Assembly: GCF_000265425.1 (NCBI RefSeq)
Contig: NC_018014.1
Location: 930,001 to 994,000, forward strand
Direction: 5' to 3'
Origin: Terriglobus roseus DSM 18391
Lineage (GTDB): Bacteria > Acidobacteriota > Terriglobia > Terriglobales > Acidobacteriaceae
Length of the DNA stretch: 64,000 nt
This document shows, piece after piece, positions 9,538-17,936 of the stretch (position 1 is the first letter of the stretch; the number at the start of each line of letters is the position of its first letter). Made by a program: the position numbers and the translations under genes. The notes under the pieces were generated by a model that was not told the DNA's origin, did no database searches, and saw only the letters and a program-made list of their open reading frames with translations.

Positions 9538-9954
9538 TTACTTGAGCTCGTAGCCCGCGAAGAAGTAACCAATCTCGAAGGCCGCCGTGTCTTCTGCGTC
9601 CGAACCGTGGATGGCGTTCTCTTCGATGGACGAAGCGAACTGCTTACGGATGGTGCCTTCTTCGGCGTTCGCCGGGTTGGTTGCGCCCATCAGCTTGCGA
9701 AGATCGAGGATTGCATTGTCCTTCTCGAGAACCATGGGAAAGATGGGGCCGGACGACATGAAGCGGGTCAGGTCCTTGAAGAAGGGACGAGCGCTATGCA
9801 CGTGGTAGAAACCCTGTGCCTGCTCGTCCGTAAGCGACATCTTCTTGATGGCGACAATCTTGAATCCGGCCTTCTCGATTTCTGCGAGAATGGCTCCGGT
9901 GTAACCCTTGCGGACGGCGTCCGGCTTAACGATAGAAAAGGTACGCTGCGACAT
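9538..9954 (-). CDS. ndk: Nucleoside diphosphate kinase
   Basis: This is a canonical 138-aa Ndk, which moves the terminal phosphate of ATP onto NDPs to keep NTP pools balanced. It begins [17 protein letters not shown] and has the catalytic-His segment as [27 protein letters not shown] and [19 protein letters not shown] match the conserved nucleotide-binding loops. The start was placed at the internal ATG because GGGGAG lies just upstream and the family starts there; the longer TTG reading adds 11 non-homologous residues. It is monocistronic and convergent with the sigma operon. Confidence 0.96.
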   Translation of the reverse strand: MSQRTFSIVKPDAVRKGYTGAILAEIEKAGFKIVAIKKMSLTDEQAQGFYHVHSARPFFKDLTRFMSSGPIFPMVLEKDNAILDLRKLMGATNPANAEEGTIRKQFASSIEENAIHGSDAEDTAAFEIGYFFAGYELK

Positions 9955-10042
9955 GATGCTCCCCGACTGAAGTTTCTTCGTAACCAATCTATTGTACCGT
10001 TTTGCAAATTTCGATGACCGTCAACGCCACTTGGCGTTTCGA

Positions 10043-11386
10043 CTACGAATTCTGTTGCGACGAACCAGCTATAGCGTCCTGCATGGCCTCCGGCACGAAG
10101 AGCGAGAACGTCGTGCCCCCCCGTGGACCGCCGCCTGTCCTGGAACGCACGTTTAGCCGGCCGCCGTGGCGCCGAGCCAGCGTGCTCGAGATCCACAAGC
10201 CAAGGCCGGAGCCGCCGTCACCCTTGGTCGTGTAGAACGGCTCGAAGATCTGCGACGCAGTTGTCTGAGTCATGCCGTGGCCGGAGTCGGAGACGCTGAT
10301 GCGCAAACCTGAGGCACGCGTGTGCGGATCTCGCGATGCGCGTGTGCGGATGGTCATGGTGCCACCCTTCTCCGCCATCGCGTCAATGGCGTTCCCGACG
10401 AGATTGTTCAGGATCTGGCGTATATCGCCTTCCGGGCAGAGGAAGGGCCGCGAGTTTTTATGGCGGCGATCAATCTGAATGCGACGGTGATGAAGTCGTC
10501 CCTGATGCAGTGCAAGCACGGATTCGATCAGCGACTCTGGCGAGCACATGGTCGCAGAGGCGCCGCCGCGCTGGAAGCGAAGTGTCTGCGCCACGATCTC
10601 GGAGACGCGAGCAAGTTCCTTCTCCGCCATCTCGAGGTAGGAGCCGGATTCGTCGGAGAGCGAAGGATCGTTGCGCACGAGATACAGGAGGTTTGTTACG
10701 GCTTCGAGCGGATTGTTGATCTCGTGCGAGATGGAAGCGGCGAGTCTGCCGACTGCCGCGAGCTTTTCGCTCTGCACCAAGCGGTCTTCCGCCATCTGCT
10801 GCTGGCGTCGTAGTTGGTCGGCGGCGGCTCGCTCGACGGATACAGAGGTTGCGCGATGGCGCGTAGCCTGCTCCTGTGCAAGCTCCTGCTCGGCGCGGGC
10901 TGCGGCGTCGCGCTGGCGCAGGACTTCACGCTGCTCAGCTTCAGCACGCTCCAGGCGCTGCTTCATCTGGTGACGGGTGCTTACATCGGTAAGAGTTACC
11001 ACGGTGCCTTGGACCTGGTCGCCGAACTCAACTGGAGCGGAGGAGCAAGTTACGTAAACGGGCTCGCCGGACTTGGTCCAGAGGACTTCATCTACGTTCC
11101 TTGCGGGCTGGCCGGTGGCGCGCGCTTGCAACAAAGGGCAGTCGGCTGGCAGGTATGGAGAGCCGTTGGGATGTTTGAAGTGGACGAGTTCGTGCATGTC
11201 CTGGCCGAGGCACTCTGCCTCGGTGAATCCGAGTAACTCCAGTGCGGCTTCGTTGATCTGCGCGCACTTTCCGTGGGGATCGACCGTGTAGATTCCTACT
11301 GGGACGTGCTGTAGAACCGCGAGGACAGATGGCACCACAGGACCTGCGGGACCACTCTTTCCCGGTTCCTGGCTGTGCATCTCCAT
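10043..11386 (-). CDS. Orphan PAS-domain sensor histidine kinase
   Basis: The start at 11386 was chosen because AGGGGAG lies 5 bases before this ATG. From there the 447-aa protein has a PAS domain (about 21-136: VLQHVPVGIYTVDPHG; FTEAECLGQDMHELVHF), a charged coiled coil (about 138-205), a HisKA domain with phosphoacceptor H221 in SISHEINNPLEAVTN, and a HATPase domain (N333 in NLVGNAIDAM, D367 in DSGHGM, GLGLW at 394-398). It has no transmembrane helix, so it is a cytoplasmic sensor. The PAS domain contains a short Cys-bearing stretch (LPADCPLLQ), but no heme, flavin or metal site can be assigned. No response regulator gene is nearby, so its partner is unknown. Confidence 0.9.
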   Translation of the reverse strand: MEMHSQEPGKSGPAGPVVPSVLAVLQHVPVGIYTVDPHGKCAQINEAALELLGFTEAECLGQDMHELVHFKHPNGSPYLPADCPLLQARATGQPARNVDEVLWTKSGEPVYVTCSSAPVEFGDQVQGTVVTLTDVSTRHQMKQRLERAEAEQREVLRQRDAAARAEQELAQEQATRHRATSVSVERAAADQLRRQQQMAEDRLVQSEKLAAVGRLAASISHEINNPLEAVTNLLYLVRNDPSLSDESGSYLEMAEKELARVSEIVAQTLRFQRGGASATMCSPESLIESVLALHQGRLHHRRIQIDRRHKNSRPFLCPEGDIRQILNNLVGNAIDAMAEKGGTMTIRTRASRDPHTRASGLRISVSDSGHGMTQTTASQIFEPFYTTKGDGGSGLGLWISSTLARRHGGRLNVRSRTGGGPRGGTTFSLFVPEAMQDAIAGSSQQNS

Positions 11387-11595
11387 CACGTCTCCCCTGC
11401 GTGCGGTCAAAACGCCACGCATACAGATGGATGCACAAAGCCTTTGTTACATAGCCTACTTAGGGCAGTCAGCTTGCGCCGCAGCTCAGAAATATGTTCG
11501 GTGGATGAAGAAAATGGCGAAGGCTTGAAAAGTCTGAATCGTCTCAGTGCGCAGTTGGGTCTTAGCCGACCTGTCTGGCTATGAGCCTGCAGACT

Positions 11596-13149
11596 TTAAC
11601 GGCTGAGGTTCGCGAACTCACTGCGCTTCCGGCTGTAGAAGAAGTAGACGCAGAGCCCGATGACGAGCCATACGAAGAACCTCATCCAGGTGATGGCGGG
11701 CAGGCCGGCCATGAGGAGGATGCAGAAGAGCGTGCTGAGGATGGGGATGACTGGTCCGCCGGGTACGCGGAAGCCGCGGTGGCGGGTCGGGTCTTTGTAG
11801 CGCAGGACGATGACGCCGATGGATACGAGGACGAAGGCGAAGAGGGTGCCGATGTTTGACATCTCGGCGAAGGTGCCTACGTCGAAGAGGCCGGAGGGGA
11901 TTGCGACGAGGATGCCTGCGACCCAGGTGGCGAACGCCGGTGTGCGGTACCGGGAGTGGACGGTTGAGAAGACGTCCGGGAGCAGTCGGTCGCGGCTCAT
12001 GGCGAACCAGACGCGGGCCTGGCCGAGCTGAAAGACGAGGATAGACGAGACCATGCCGACCAACGCTCCGAGAAGAACTGCGAGCCGGACGAAGTGAAGG
12101 CGGTGCGCTCCGGGCAGAAGGCTTACGCGTTTGAGCGCATTCACGACCGGCGCGCCGTCTCCCGCGATGGTCTGCCAGGGCACGAGGCCGGTCAGTGTTG
12201 CTGCTACGCCGATGTAGAGGATGGTGCAGACGACGAGCGTTGCGATGATGCCGATGGGCACGTCTCGCCGCGGGTTCTTGCACTCTTCGCTGGCGGTTGA
12301 GACTGAGTCGAAGCCGATGTAGGTGAAGAAGATGATCGATCCACCGGCGAGCACGCCGGAGAAGCCGTTGGGCGAGAACGGGTGGTAGTTCGAGCTATGG
12401 ATGAAGCTGGCGCCGAAGCCGATGAAGAGCAGAATGGCTGCGATCTTCACGAGAACCATGATGTTGTTGGTGCGGGCGGACTCGGAGATGCCTCGTACGA
12501 GCAGGACGGTCAGCAGTAAAACGACGACGAAGGCGGGAAAGTCAAAGCCGAAGTGCCAGCCCGGGCTGAAGATTTCTTTCCCGCCGAGGTCCGTCAAGCC
12601 TAGGGGCAGGTAGGCGGGTGAGAGCCATTTGGGATCGACGCGGATGTTCATCCAGTCGAGGAGATCGACGATGTGGGCGGCGAAGCCTACCGAGACACTC
12701 ATATTGCTGAAGGCGTACTCCAGGATGAGGTCCCAGCCGATGATCCAGGCGACGAGTTCTCCGAGTGTGGCGTAGGTATAGGTGTAGGCTGAGCCCGCGA
12801 TCGGGATCATGCTGGAGAGTTCTGCGTAACAAAGGCCCGTCAGTGCGCAGACGATAGCGACGAGCACCAGCGAGATGGCGAGTGCCGGACCTGCTCCCGG
12901 CCGGCCCGCGACGGCGCCGTGGTGCAGGATGAGGTCGATGATGGGCGAACCCTTCCAGTCCGCCAGCTTTTCCGGATTGCCGCCGATCGCCGTTCCAATA
13001 ACGGTGAAGATGCCGCTGCCGATGACTGCGCCGATGCCCAGGGCCGTCAGTGAGACGGGACCGAGGGTCTTCTTCAGTGCGTGTTCTGGTCGCTCCGAGT
13101 CGGCGATCAGTTTATCGATGGACTTTGTGGCAAAGATCTGTCGGGGCAG
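11596..13149 (-). CDS. APC-family amino acid permease with no canonical start codon
   Basis: The open frame runs uninterrupted from a stop at 13312-13314 to the stop at 11596. It encodes the family hallmark N-terminus (FATKSIDKLIADSE, then TLGPVSLTALGIGAVIGSG), followed by about 12 hydrophobic helices and an unstructured tail. An internal GTG at 12867 would remove the first two helices and the consensus substrate-binding motif, so it is not the true start. No ATG, GTG or TTG occurs in frame between the upstream stop and 12867. A CTG at 13149 has GAGGA about 7 bases upstream and gives MPRQIFATKSIDKLI, exactly where relatives begin (517 aa). The protein is a probable cationic or general amino acid/H+ symporter. 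Start codon uncertain; a sequencing error near 13150-13220 is possible. Confidence 0.8.
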   Translation of the reverse strand: MPRQIFATKSIDKLIADSERPEHALKKTLGPVSLTALGIGAVIGSGIFTVIGTAIGGNPEKLADWKGSPIIDLILHHGAVAGRPGAGPALAISLVLVAIVCALTGLCYAELSSMIPIAGSAYTYTYATLGELVAWIIGWDLILEYAFSNMSVSVGFAAHIVDLLDWMNIRVDPKWLSPAYLPLGLTDLGGKEIFSPGWHFGFDFPAFVVVLLLTVLLVRGISESARTNNIMVLVKIAAILLFIGFGASFIHSSNYHPFSPNGFSGVLAGGSIIFFTYIGFDSVSTASEECKNPRRDVPIGIIATLVVCTILYIGVAATLTGLVPWQTIAGDGAPVVNALKRVSLLPGAHRLHFVRLAVLLGALVGMVSSILVFQLGQARVWFAMSRDRLLPDVFSTVHSRYRTPAFATWVAGILVAIPSGLFDVGTFAEMSNIGTLFAFVLVSIGVIVLRYKDPTRHRGFRVPGGPVIPILSTLFCILLMAGLPAITWMRFFVWLVIGLCVYFFYSRKRSEFANLSR

Positions 13150-13225
13150 CGGGATGTCCTCAGAGTTTTTACGGATGAACAGAGGTAGTTTAGCGTGTTG
13201 TTCACGGGCCGTTGCATAGGAATCC

Positions 13226-14377
13226 GTGCCGGGAAGGTGGTTGAAGGTGCCATTGCGTCGATTAGCGTTGGGTGCGGTTATGTGGGGATGTCTGGTGGGG
13301 GGCGCGGCTGCTCAAGCGGGGGCCGGACCAACTGGAACTTTGGCAGGGCCGTGGACCCGCGCGTTGAATGCCCCGGTCATCTCGCCGCAGCCCGCGAGTA
13401 CGTTTGACGATCCGATCAGCGGCACGCCGACCCATTGGGAGGCACTGCATACGTTTAACCCCGCGGCCGTGGTGCGGGAGGGCAAGGTGTACGTAATCTA
13501 CCGGGCCGAGGATGACTCCGGATCGATGAAGATTGGCGGTCATGTTTCGCGGCTGGGGCTGGCAGTGAGTGACGATGGAATCCATTTCCGCCGTATGCCG
13601 CAGCCGGTGATCTATCCCGCCAAGGATGCCCAGGAGGAGCGGGAGTCGCCGGGCGGCGTGGAAGACCCACGCATCGTGGAGTCGCCGGCGGGCGGTTATG
13701 TGCTGACGTATACGCAGTGGTCGCGCAAGCTGGGACGGTACTCGGTGGGCATCGCGACTTCGAACGACCTGACGCACTGGCAGAAGCATGGGCCTGCGTT
13801 TGCGGGAGCTCTCGAAGGGCGTTACGACGCCTACAAGTACAAGTCCGCCGCGATCCTGACGGAAGTGAAGGGTGGGCGTGTCGTTGCGGCACGTGTGCAG
13901 GGGAAGTACTGGATGTTCTGGGGTGATCTCGGTATTCGCGCTGCTACTTCTGCTGACCTGATCCACTGGGTTCCGGTGGAGGCATCTGCCGGTACACCGA
14001 GGGTGATGCTTGAGCCGCGAGCCGGCAAGCCGGATAGTGATTTTCCCGAGGCCGGACCGCCGCCTGTGCTGACCCGTGAGGGCATCGTGATGCTCTACAA
14101 CGCGAAGAACAAGGATGGCGCGGGAGCCGATCCGTCGTTGAAGGCGGGGACTTACTCGGTGTTGCGTGCGGTGCTATCGGCGAAGGATCCGATGAAGGTC
14201 ATCGCACGGACGGAGACGCCGGTCTTCAAGCCGGAGCTGCCGTTCGAGCAGAGCGGCCAGTATGCCGCCGGGACGACGTTTGGTGAGGGGCTGGTGCTGT
14301 TCCAAGGTAAGTGGTGGTTGTACTACGGCTGCGCCGATTCCTTCGTGGGCGTGGCCTCGACACCTGCCGCTAAGTGA
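13226..14377 (+). CDS. Secreted GH130-like glycosidase/phosphorylase
   Basis: The GTG start gives a proper signal peptide (basic RWLKVPLRR, then LALGAVMWGCLVGGAAAQA). The mature protein has five-bladed-propeller features of the GH43/GH130 superfamily: HTFNPAAVVREGKVYVIYRAED, RLGLAVSDDGIHFRRMPQPVIYP, GGVEDPRIVE and YKSAAILTEVKGGRVVAARVQGKYWMFWG. These match the GH130 beta-1,4-mannooligosaccharide phosphorylase/mannosidase group, where the Asp of the EDPR block acts as general acid. A signal peptide is unusual for a phosphorylase and argues for a hydrolase. It is followed by another secreted carbohydrate-type gene. The family is confident; the exact substrate is not. Confidence 0.75.
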   Translation: MPGRWLKVPLRRLALGAVMWGCLVGGAAAQAGAGPTGTLAGPWTRALNAPVISPQPASTFDDPISGTPTHWEALHTFNPAAVVREGKVYVIYRAEDDSGSMKIGGHVSRLGLAVSDDGIHFRRMPQPVIYPAKDAQEERESPGGVEDPRIVESPAGGYVLTYTQWSRKLGRYSVGIATSNDLTHWQKHGPAFAGALEGRYDAYKYKSAAILTEVKGGRVVAARVQGKYWMFWGDLGIRAATSADLIHWVPVEASAGTPRVMLEPRAGKPDSDFPEAGPPPVLTREGIVMLYNAKNKDGAGADPSLKAGTYSVLRAVLSAKDPMKVIARTETPVFKPELPFEQSGQYAAGTTFGEGLVLFQGKWWLYYGCADSFVGVASTPAAK

Positions 14378-14387
14378 AATATTCACA

Positions 14388-14431
14388 CTTCTTTGCCTCC
14401 GCGCGTGAGGGTAGGATCGGAGGCAAAGAAG
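14388..14431 (+). repeat. Perfect 14-bp inverted repeat between two co-oriented genes
   Basis: Arms 14388-14401 and 14418-14431 are exact reverse complements with a 16-base loop. There is no T-run after it, so it is not a standard terminator. It lies 10 bases after the GH130-like stop and 25 bases before the next ATG. It could be an mRNA processing or stability hairpin, or an operator. Confidence 0.6.
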
Positions 14432-14456
14432 CGGGCGTCGGAAGAGAGGTCATACG

Positions 14457-15107
14457 ATGAAGATCTTCACGGGAGCGCTTTCCTTGCTCTGTATCGTTGT
14501 GCCGCTGACGGCTCAGGCGCCGGGGCCGCTGGAGCTCCACAATGTGAAGTCCGAGGTCGTTACGTATAGCGGTCGGCAATCGGTCCAGATCACAGATGAC
14601 GGACCGGAGACTCTCGGCGATGCCGGGCGGCTGGCTGTCCTGCACCGCGCTCCCTTTCTGGATGGCGTCATCGAGATGGACATTGCAGGCGATACGGTCC
14701 CGAATGCCGCTCCCAGTGCTCGTGGATTCGTCGGCGTTGCGTTTCGCGTGTCAGCCGATCGCACCCGGTTTGAGTGCTTGTATCTCCGCCCCAAAAACGG
14801 CCGTGCTGAGGACCAACTGCAGCGCAACCATTCCATGCAGTACATCTCGCATCCCGGCTATCCATGGGAGAAGCTTCGTTCCGAGACCCCCGGCAAGTAC
14901 GAAGCCTATGCGGACATGGTCGCTGGGAAGTGGATCCACGTGAAGATTGAGGTGAACGGTCAACGCGCGCGGCTTTATCTGAACGGAGCCGAGCAGCCCT
15001 CCCTGCTGGTGAATGATCTGAAGCAGACACCGGCGTCGGGCGACATCGCCCTGTGGGTGGGTCCGCAGACTGTCGCGCACTTCGCGAATCTGAACGTTCA
15101 CCCTTGA
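14457..15107 (+). CDS. Secreted lectin-like (DUF1080 / concanavalin-fold) protein
   Basis: The 216-aa protein begins with a signal peptide (MKIFTGALSLLCIVVPLTAQA) and has GAGAGG before the ATG. The remainder is beta-rich with features of the DUF1080 / LamG-like jelly-roll fold: GVIEMDIAGD, GFVGVAFRVSADRTRFECLYLRP and the closing pattern KWIHVKIEVNGQRARLYLNGAEQ. Such domains bind or cleave glycans (3-keto-glycoside hydrolases carry them), but I see no assignable catalytic residues. The tandem position after the GH130-like gene suggests a joint role in polysaccharide use outside the cell. Function otherwise unknown. Confidence 0.7.
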   Translation: MKIFTGALSLLCIVVPLTAQAPGPLELHNVKSEVVTYSGRQSVQITDDGPETLGDAGRLAVLHRAPFLDGVIEMDIAGDTVPNAAPSARGFVGVAFRVSADRTRFECLYLRPKNGRAEDQLQRNHSMQYISHPGYPWEKLRSETPGKYEAYADMVAGKWIHVKIEVNGQRARLYLNGAEQPSLLVNDLKQTPASGDIALWVGPQTVAHFANLNVHP

Positions 15108-15136
15108 GTTCCGCAAGACCCGTTCTAACGGACAAG

Positions 15137-15162
15137 GCCCGCTCCGATTGCTCGGTGCGGGC
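15137..15162. terminator. Stem-loop terminator between convergent genes
   Basis: Arms 15137-15147 and 15152-15162 form an 11-bp stem with one T/T mismatch and a TTGC loop. It sits between the lectin-like gene and the TonB receptor stop. The flanking T-run is weak. Confidence 0.55.
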
Positions 15163-15183
15163 GCCTGCAGAGAAGTGACCCGC

Positions 15184-17763
15184 TCAGAACGCGTAGGTCA
15201 GTTGGACGGTGACGGCTCGCGGTGTCAGGAAGTGCGTTCCGGAAAACGTCGAGAGGAAGTTGTAGAGGCCGTCCTTGTTGGTGAGGTTGACGATGTCGGC
15301 GTGGATGCCGATCTGCTGCCGCTCGTGGTGGTAAAGATCGTCTTCTCCGAGTGAGATGTCGAAGACGCTTCGGGGCGCGATGCGCGAGGGGTTCCTGTCA
15401 TCGTCTTCGGTGCCGGCGGGTGGGATGCGGATGCGCGTTGTCTGCAGACTGCCTGCGGCGCAGGAGCGGACGGGCTGGCCAACGGCTGCGAAGACCGATC
15501 CGCAGTGCAGGCCGATCTGCGCCTGTTCATCCCCGGTCAGGCGCAGGACGGAGGCGGCGTCTGGCGTGGCGACGGAGACGAGGCCGCCGTCGTAGCGCCA
15601 TGAGAAGCCGGCCCACGGGCCTCGACGCCCGAGTTGGTAACGGACGTAGGTGTTGGTGGCAAGGCCCTGGTCGTGATCGGGCCGCGTGACGTTGCTGTAC
15701 GGTGCGTTGAAGCTGACGCCACCGGTCTCCGGGCCAAACAGTCGCGAACGAACGTGGCTCGCGGTGAAGTAGCCGGCGAAGCCGTGAGTGGGTGCAACGC
15801 TGAGCCGGAGAAGACCGCCGTCGATCTTTGACTTGCGGAATTGTGTGGGGAAGGTCAGTGGGCTGTTGAGCAGCACATCAAAGTCATAGGCGCCGTAGGT
15901 GAACTTCCAGAAGTACTCGCTGCTGAGGGTGAGGTGCTTGCTGAGCTGCGACTCGCTACCGATGTTGAATTGATTGCGATGGCCGGTCGCGAGCGGTGCC
16001 GAGTTCGCAGCGCCGAGTGCCGCCGAGGTTGATCCCGGGCCTGCGGAGCTGGCGACGATGAGGTTCTCGTTATACGGCGTGATGAAGACGCGCGAATAGC
16101 CCATGCGAAGGACTGTGCGGAGTGGCGTTGCGTTGTAGGCCACGCCCACCCTGGGCTGGAGACCGGTGGACCGTGCGAGGCCGTTGTACTTGTCGAAGCG
16201 GAGGCCGAGGTTCGCGGTGAAGTTGCCGAGCTGGATACTGTCCTGGCCAAAGACCGCCTCCTGCTTGATGTCGGTCTGTCCGGCGAAGGCGAAGAGGGTG
16301 CCGCCGCGGGTCAGGTCGATCGCGAGAAGGTTTGGGAGGAAGTCAGGATTGACGGCGAGGCCGACGCCCGCGCACTGTGTCGTTGCTGTGAGCGATGTCG
16401 CGGGAGAAGAGGCGCCATCCGCTGCGAGACATGGACTGTTGTACATGGGGTCTGTGAGGCCGGTTGCGAAACGTTCCGCGAGGAAGGTGTGTTTCCACTC
16501 CGCGCCGACGGTGACGTTGTGCCTGCCCTTTGCGTAGCTGTACTCCGAGCGGATGCCGGCGTTGGTGAGACGGCGCGATTGTGCGAGGTAAGCCGGCGTG
16601 TCTGCGAAGGTATCGGTCGAAGGCCTGTAGCGTACTTTGTCCTGGCGCACCCACAGGTTTGTACGCAGGTACGACGCGGCGTTGAAGGTATGCATGAGCG
16701 ACGGCGCGATATTGAAGCTCTGGATTGTCTGTCGCTGGTTCTGGCGCAGGGCGTGTTGATCGTAGGTGTTGGGCGTCTGAAACCACGAGTGACTGAGTAT
16801 GGCGTTGAGTTGCAGTGATGTTCGCGGGGTGAGGCGATAGTCGAGCCGCTGGAAGATGTTTTCCAGATTGCCGTTGGCATGCAATGGGACGAGTTCCGGT
16901 GTGTCGAGGAAGCGTCCGCTGTTGAGTGCGTCGATGGCCGTAAAGGTTCCGAAACGTTCGGTACCGTAGCCCACGCGCGCGCTTGCCTGACTTGAATTAA
17001 AGCTGCCGCGGCTGATGGAGAACTCACCGGTGGGGTGGTTCTGATCGAGGCCCGATTTGGTATGCGCCACGATGACCATGCTGGTCTTGTCGCCGACATC
17101 GGCCTGCGGAGCGCCGACGCGGACCTCGAGTGACTGCAACGCGTCGAGCGAGATCTGCGAGGAGAAGGTGCGGCTCTGCTGATCGGTGACGGGCTGGCCG
17201 TCGATGACGAAGGAGGCCTCCGCGTGATCGCCCAAGGGATGAAAGGAGCCATTGGAGTTTGCCGCGACACCGGGTGTGGTGTTGGTGATGAGCGAGCTCA
17301 GCGGGGAACTGACGCTCTGGCTGGGGATGCGTTCCATCTCTTCGAGCGTGATGGAGACGCGGGCAGGCGCGGTGGGATCGAGAGCGTTCGCGTCTGCTGT
17401 GACATCCACGCTGCTGGCAGTACTTACCGGAGCGAGGTGGAAGTTGACCTGCAGTGGTGTGCCTGAGTAAGTGAGGCTCTCAGAGGCTGCGGCGAAGTCC
17501 CCGCCCTGGGCACTTATGCGGTAGTTACCCGCGGTAAGTTCTGCAAAGGAGAATCTCCCCTCAGCGTCCGAGACGACGATGCGTGTTGCCTGCGTCGATT
17601 GCTGGAGCAGCGTCACGTTCGTCCGTGGAAGCGCTGCTCCAGTCTTGTCGGTCACGAGTCCGGATAGCTCCGCAGCGTTGCTGCTCCGCGCGGCAAGCGA
17701 AGTCGGATCGAGACCGACGGGTCCAAGAGCAAGGAGGAATGCAAAGAACATCTGCGTGCGCAA
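15184..17763 (-). CDS. TonB-dependent receptor with carboxypeptidase-regulatory-like domain
   Basis: The 859-aa outer-membrane protein has a signal peptide, a CarboxypepD_reg-like domain (about 30-110: AELSGLVTDKTGAALPRTNVTLL; GRFSFAELTAGNYRIS), a plug domain (about 120-250; LITNTTPGV, FVIDGQPVTDQ, LEVRVGAPQADVGDKTSMVIV) and a beta-barrel ending VTVQLTYAF with the terminal Phe needed for BAM insertion. The family imports large ligands such as siderophores, cobalamin or glycans using TonB energy. The best start is TTG at 17763, because AGGTGAAG lies about 8 bases upstream; an ATG at 17751 is an alternative. DtxR/IdeR-like boxes cover the promoter and this ribosome binding site, so an iron or manganese link is likely. 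Confidence 0.87.
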   Translation of the reverse strand: MRTQMFFAFLLALGPVGLDPTSLAARSSNAAELSGLVTDKTGAALPRTNVTLLQQSTQATRIVVSDAEGRFSFAELTAGNYRISAQGGDFAAASESLTYSGTPLQVNFHLAPVSTASSVDVTADANALDPTAPARVSITLEEMERIPSQSVSSPLSSLITNTTPGVAANSNGSFHPLGDHAEASFVIDGQPVTDQQSRTFSSQISLDALQSLEVRVGAPQADVGDKTSMVIVAHTKSGLDQNHPTGEFSISRGSFNSSQASARVGYGTERFGTFTAIDALNSGRFLDTPELVPLHANGNLENIFQRLDYRLTPRTSLQLNAILSHSWFQTPNTYDQHALRQNQRQTIQSFNIAPSLMHTFNAASYLRTNLWVRQDKVRYRPSTDTFADTPAYLAQSRRLTNAGIRSEYSYAKGRHNVTVGAEWKHTFLAERFATGLTDPMYNSPCLAADGASSPATSLTATTQCAGVGLAVNPDFLPNLLAIDLTRGGTLFAFAGQTDIKQEAVFGQDSIQLGNFTANLGLRFDKYNGLARSTGLQPRVGVAYNATPLRTVLRMGYSRVFITPYNENLIVASSAGPGSTSAALGAANSAPLATGHRNQFNIGSESQLSKHLTLSSEYFWKFTYGAYDFDVLLNSPLTFPTQFRKSKIDGGLLRLSVAPTHGFAGYFTASHVRSRLFGPETGGVSFNAPYSNVTRPDHDQGLATNTYVRYQLGRRGPWAGFSWRYDGGLVSVATPDAASVLRLTGDEQAQIGLHCGSVFAAVGQPVRSCAAGSLQTTRIRIPPAGTEDDDRNPSRIAPRSVFDISLGEDDLYHHERQQIGIHADIVNLTNKDGLYNFLSTFSGTHFLTPRAVTVQLTYAF

Positions 17764-17779
17764 TTTAGCTTCACCTAAA
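17764..17779 (-). promoter_or_regulatory. DtxR/IdeR-like box 1, over the ribosome binding site
   Basis: This is a 16-base imperfect palindrome, TTTAGCTTCACCTAAA, built on the same TTTAG/CTAAA arms as box 2 and centred 21 bp (two helical turns) from it. On the minus strand it covers AGGTGAAG, the likely ribosome binding site of the TonB receptor. The regulator assignment is by resemblance to the TTAGGTTAG half-site of IdeR/DtxR boxes. Confidence 0.55.
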
Positions 17780-17784
17780 ACAAA

Positions 17785-17800
17785 TTTAGGCTAGCCTAAA
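17785..17800. promoter_or_regulatory. DtxR/IdeR-like box 2, perfect palindrome
   Basis: TTTAGGCTAGCCTAAA is a perfect 16-bp palindrome directly upstream of the TonB-dependent receptor. It overlaps the predicted -10 element. Its half-site is close to the iron-box half-site TTAGGTTAG used by DtxR/IdeR/MntR-family repressors, so metal-dependent repression is likely but unproven. Confidence 0.65.
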
Positions 17801-17816
17801 TCGCGGGGCGGGTCAA
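17788..17816 (-). promoter_or_regulatory. Predicted sigma-70-type promoter of the TonB receptor
   Basis: On the minus strand TTGACC (17816-17811) is followed by a 17-base spacer and TAGCCT (17793-17788). The -10 element lies inside the perfect palindrome, so repressor binding would block RNA polymerase. Confidence 0.45.
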
Positions 17817-17879
17817 TGACTTGTTGGGTCGTTGACTTAGTAGCGGGTGACCAGAGGTTGCCACTATCTGCGGACGCTG

Positions 17880-17911
17880 AAAAGCCCGCATGCGGCAGAT
17901 GCCGTGCGGGC
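17880..17911 (-). terminator. Intrinsic terminator of the small basic protein gene
   Basis: On the minus strand a long stem (17911-17900 with 17897-17884, with a small internal asymmetry) is followed by TTTT. It lies 25 bases after the stop of the 50-aa basic protein gene. Confidence 0.7.
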
Positions 17912-17936
17912 CGTTTCAGCTAAGTTCGGTTTGGGA

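Noticed and set aside
11596..12867. Permease called from the internal GTG at 12867
   Set aside because: This would lack the conserved N-terminus that is plainly encoded upstream in the same frame.
17785..17800. Fur box interpretation of the TonB receptor palindrome
   Set aside because: Fur sites are AT-rich GATAAT-type repeats; TTTAGG/CCTAAA arms fit the DtxR/IdeR/MntR pattern better.
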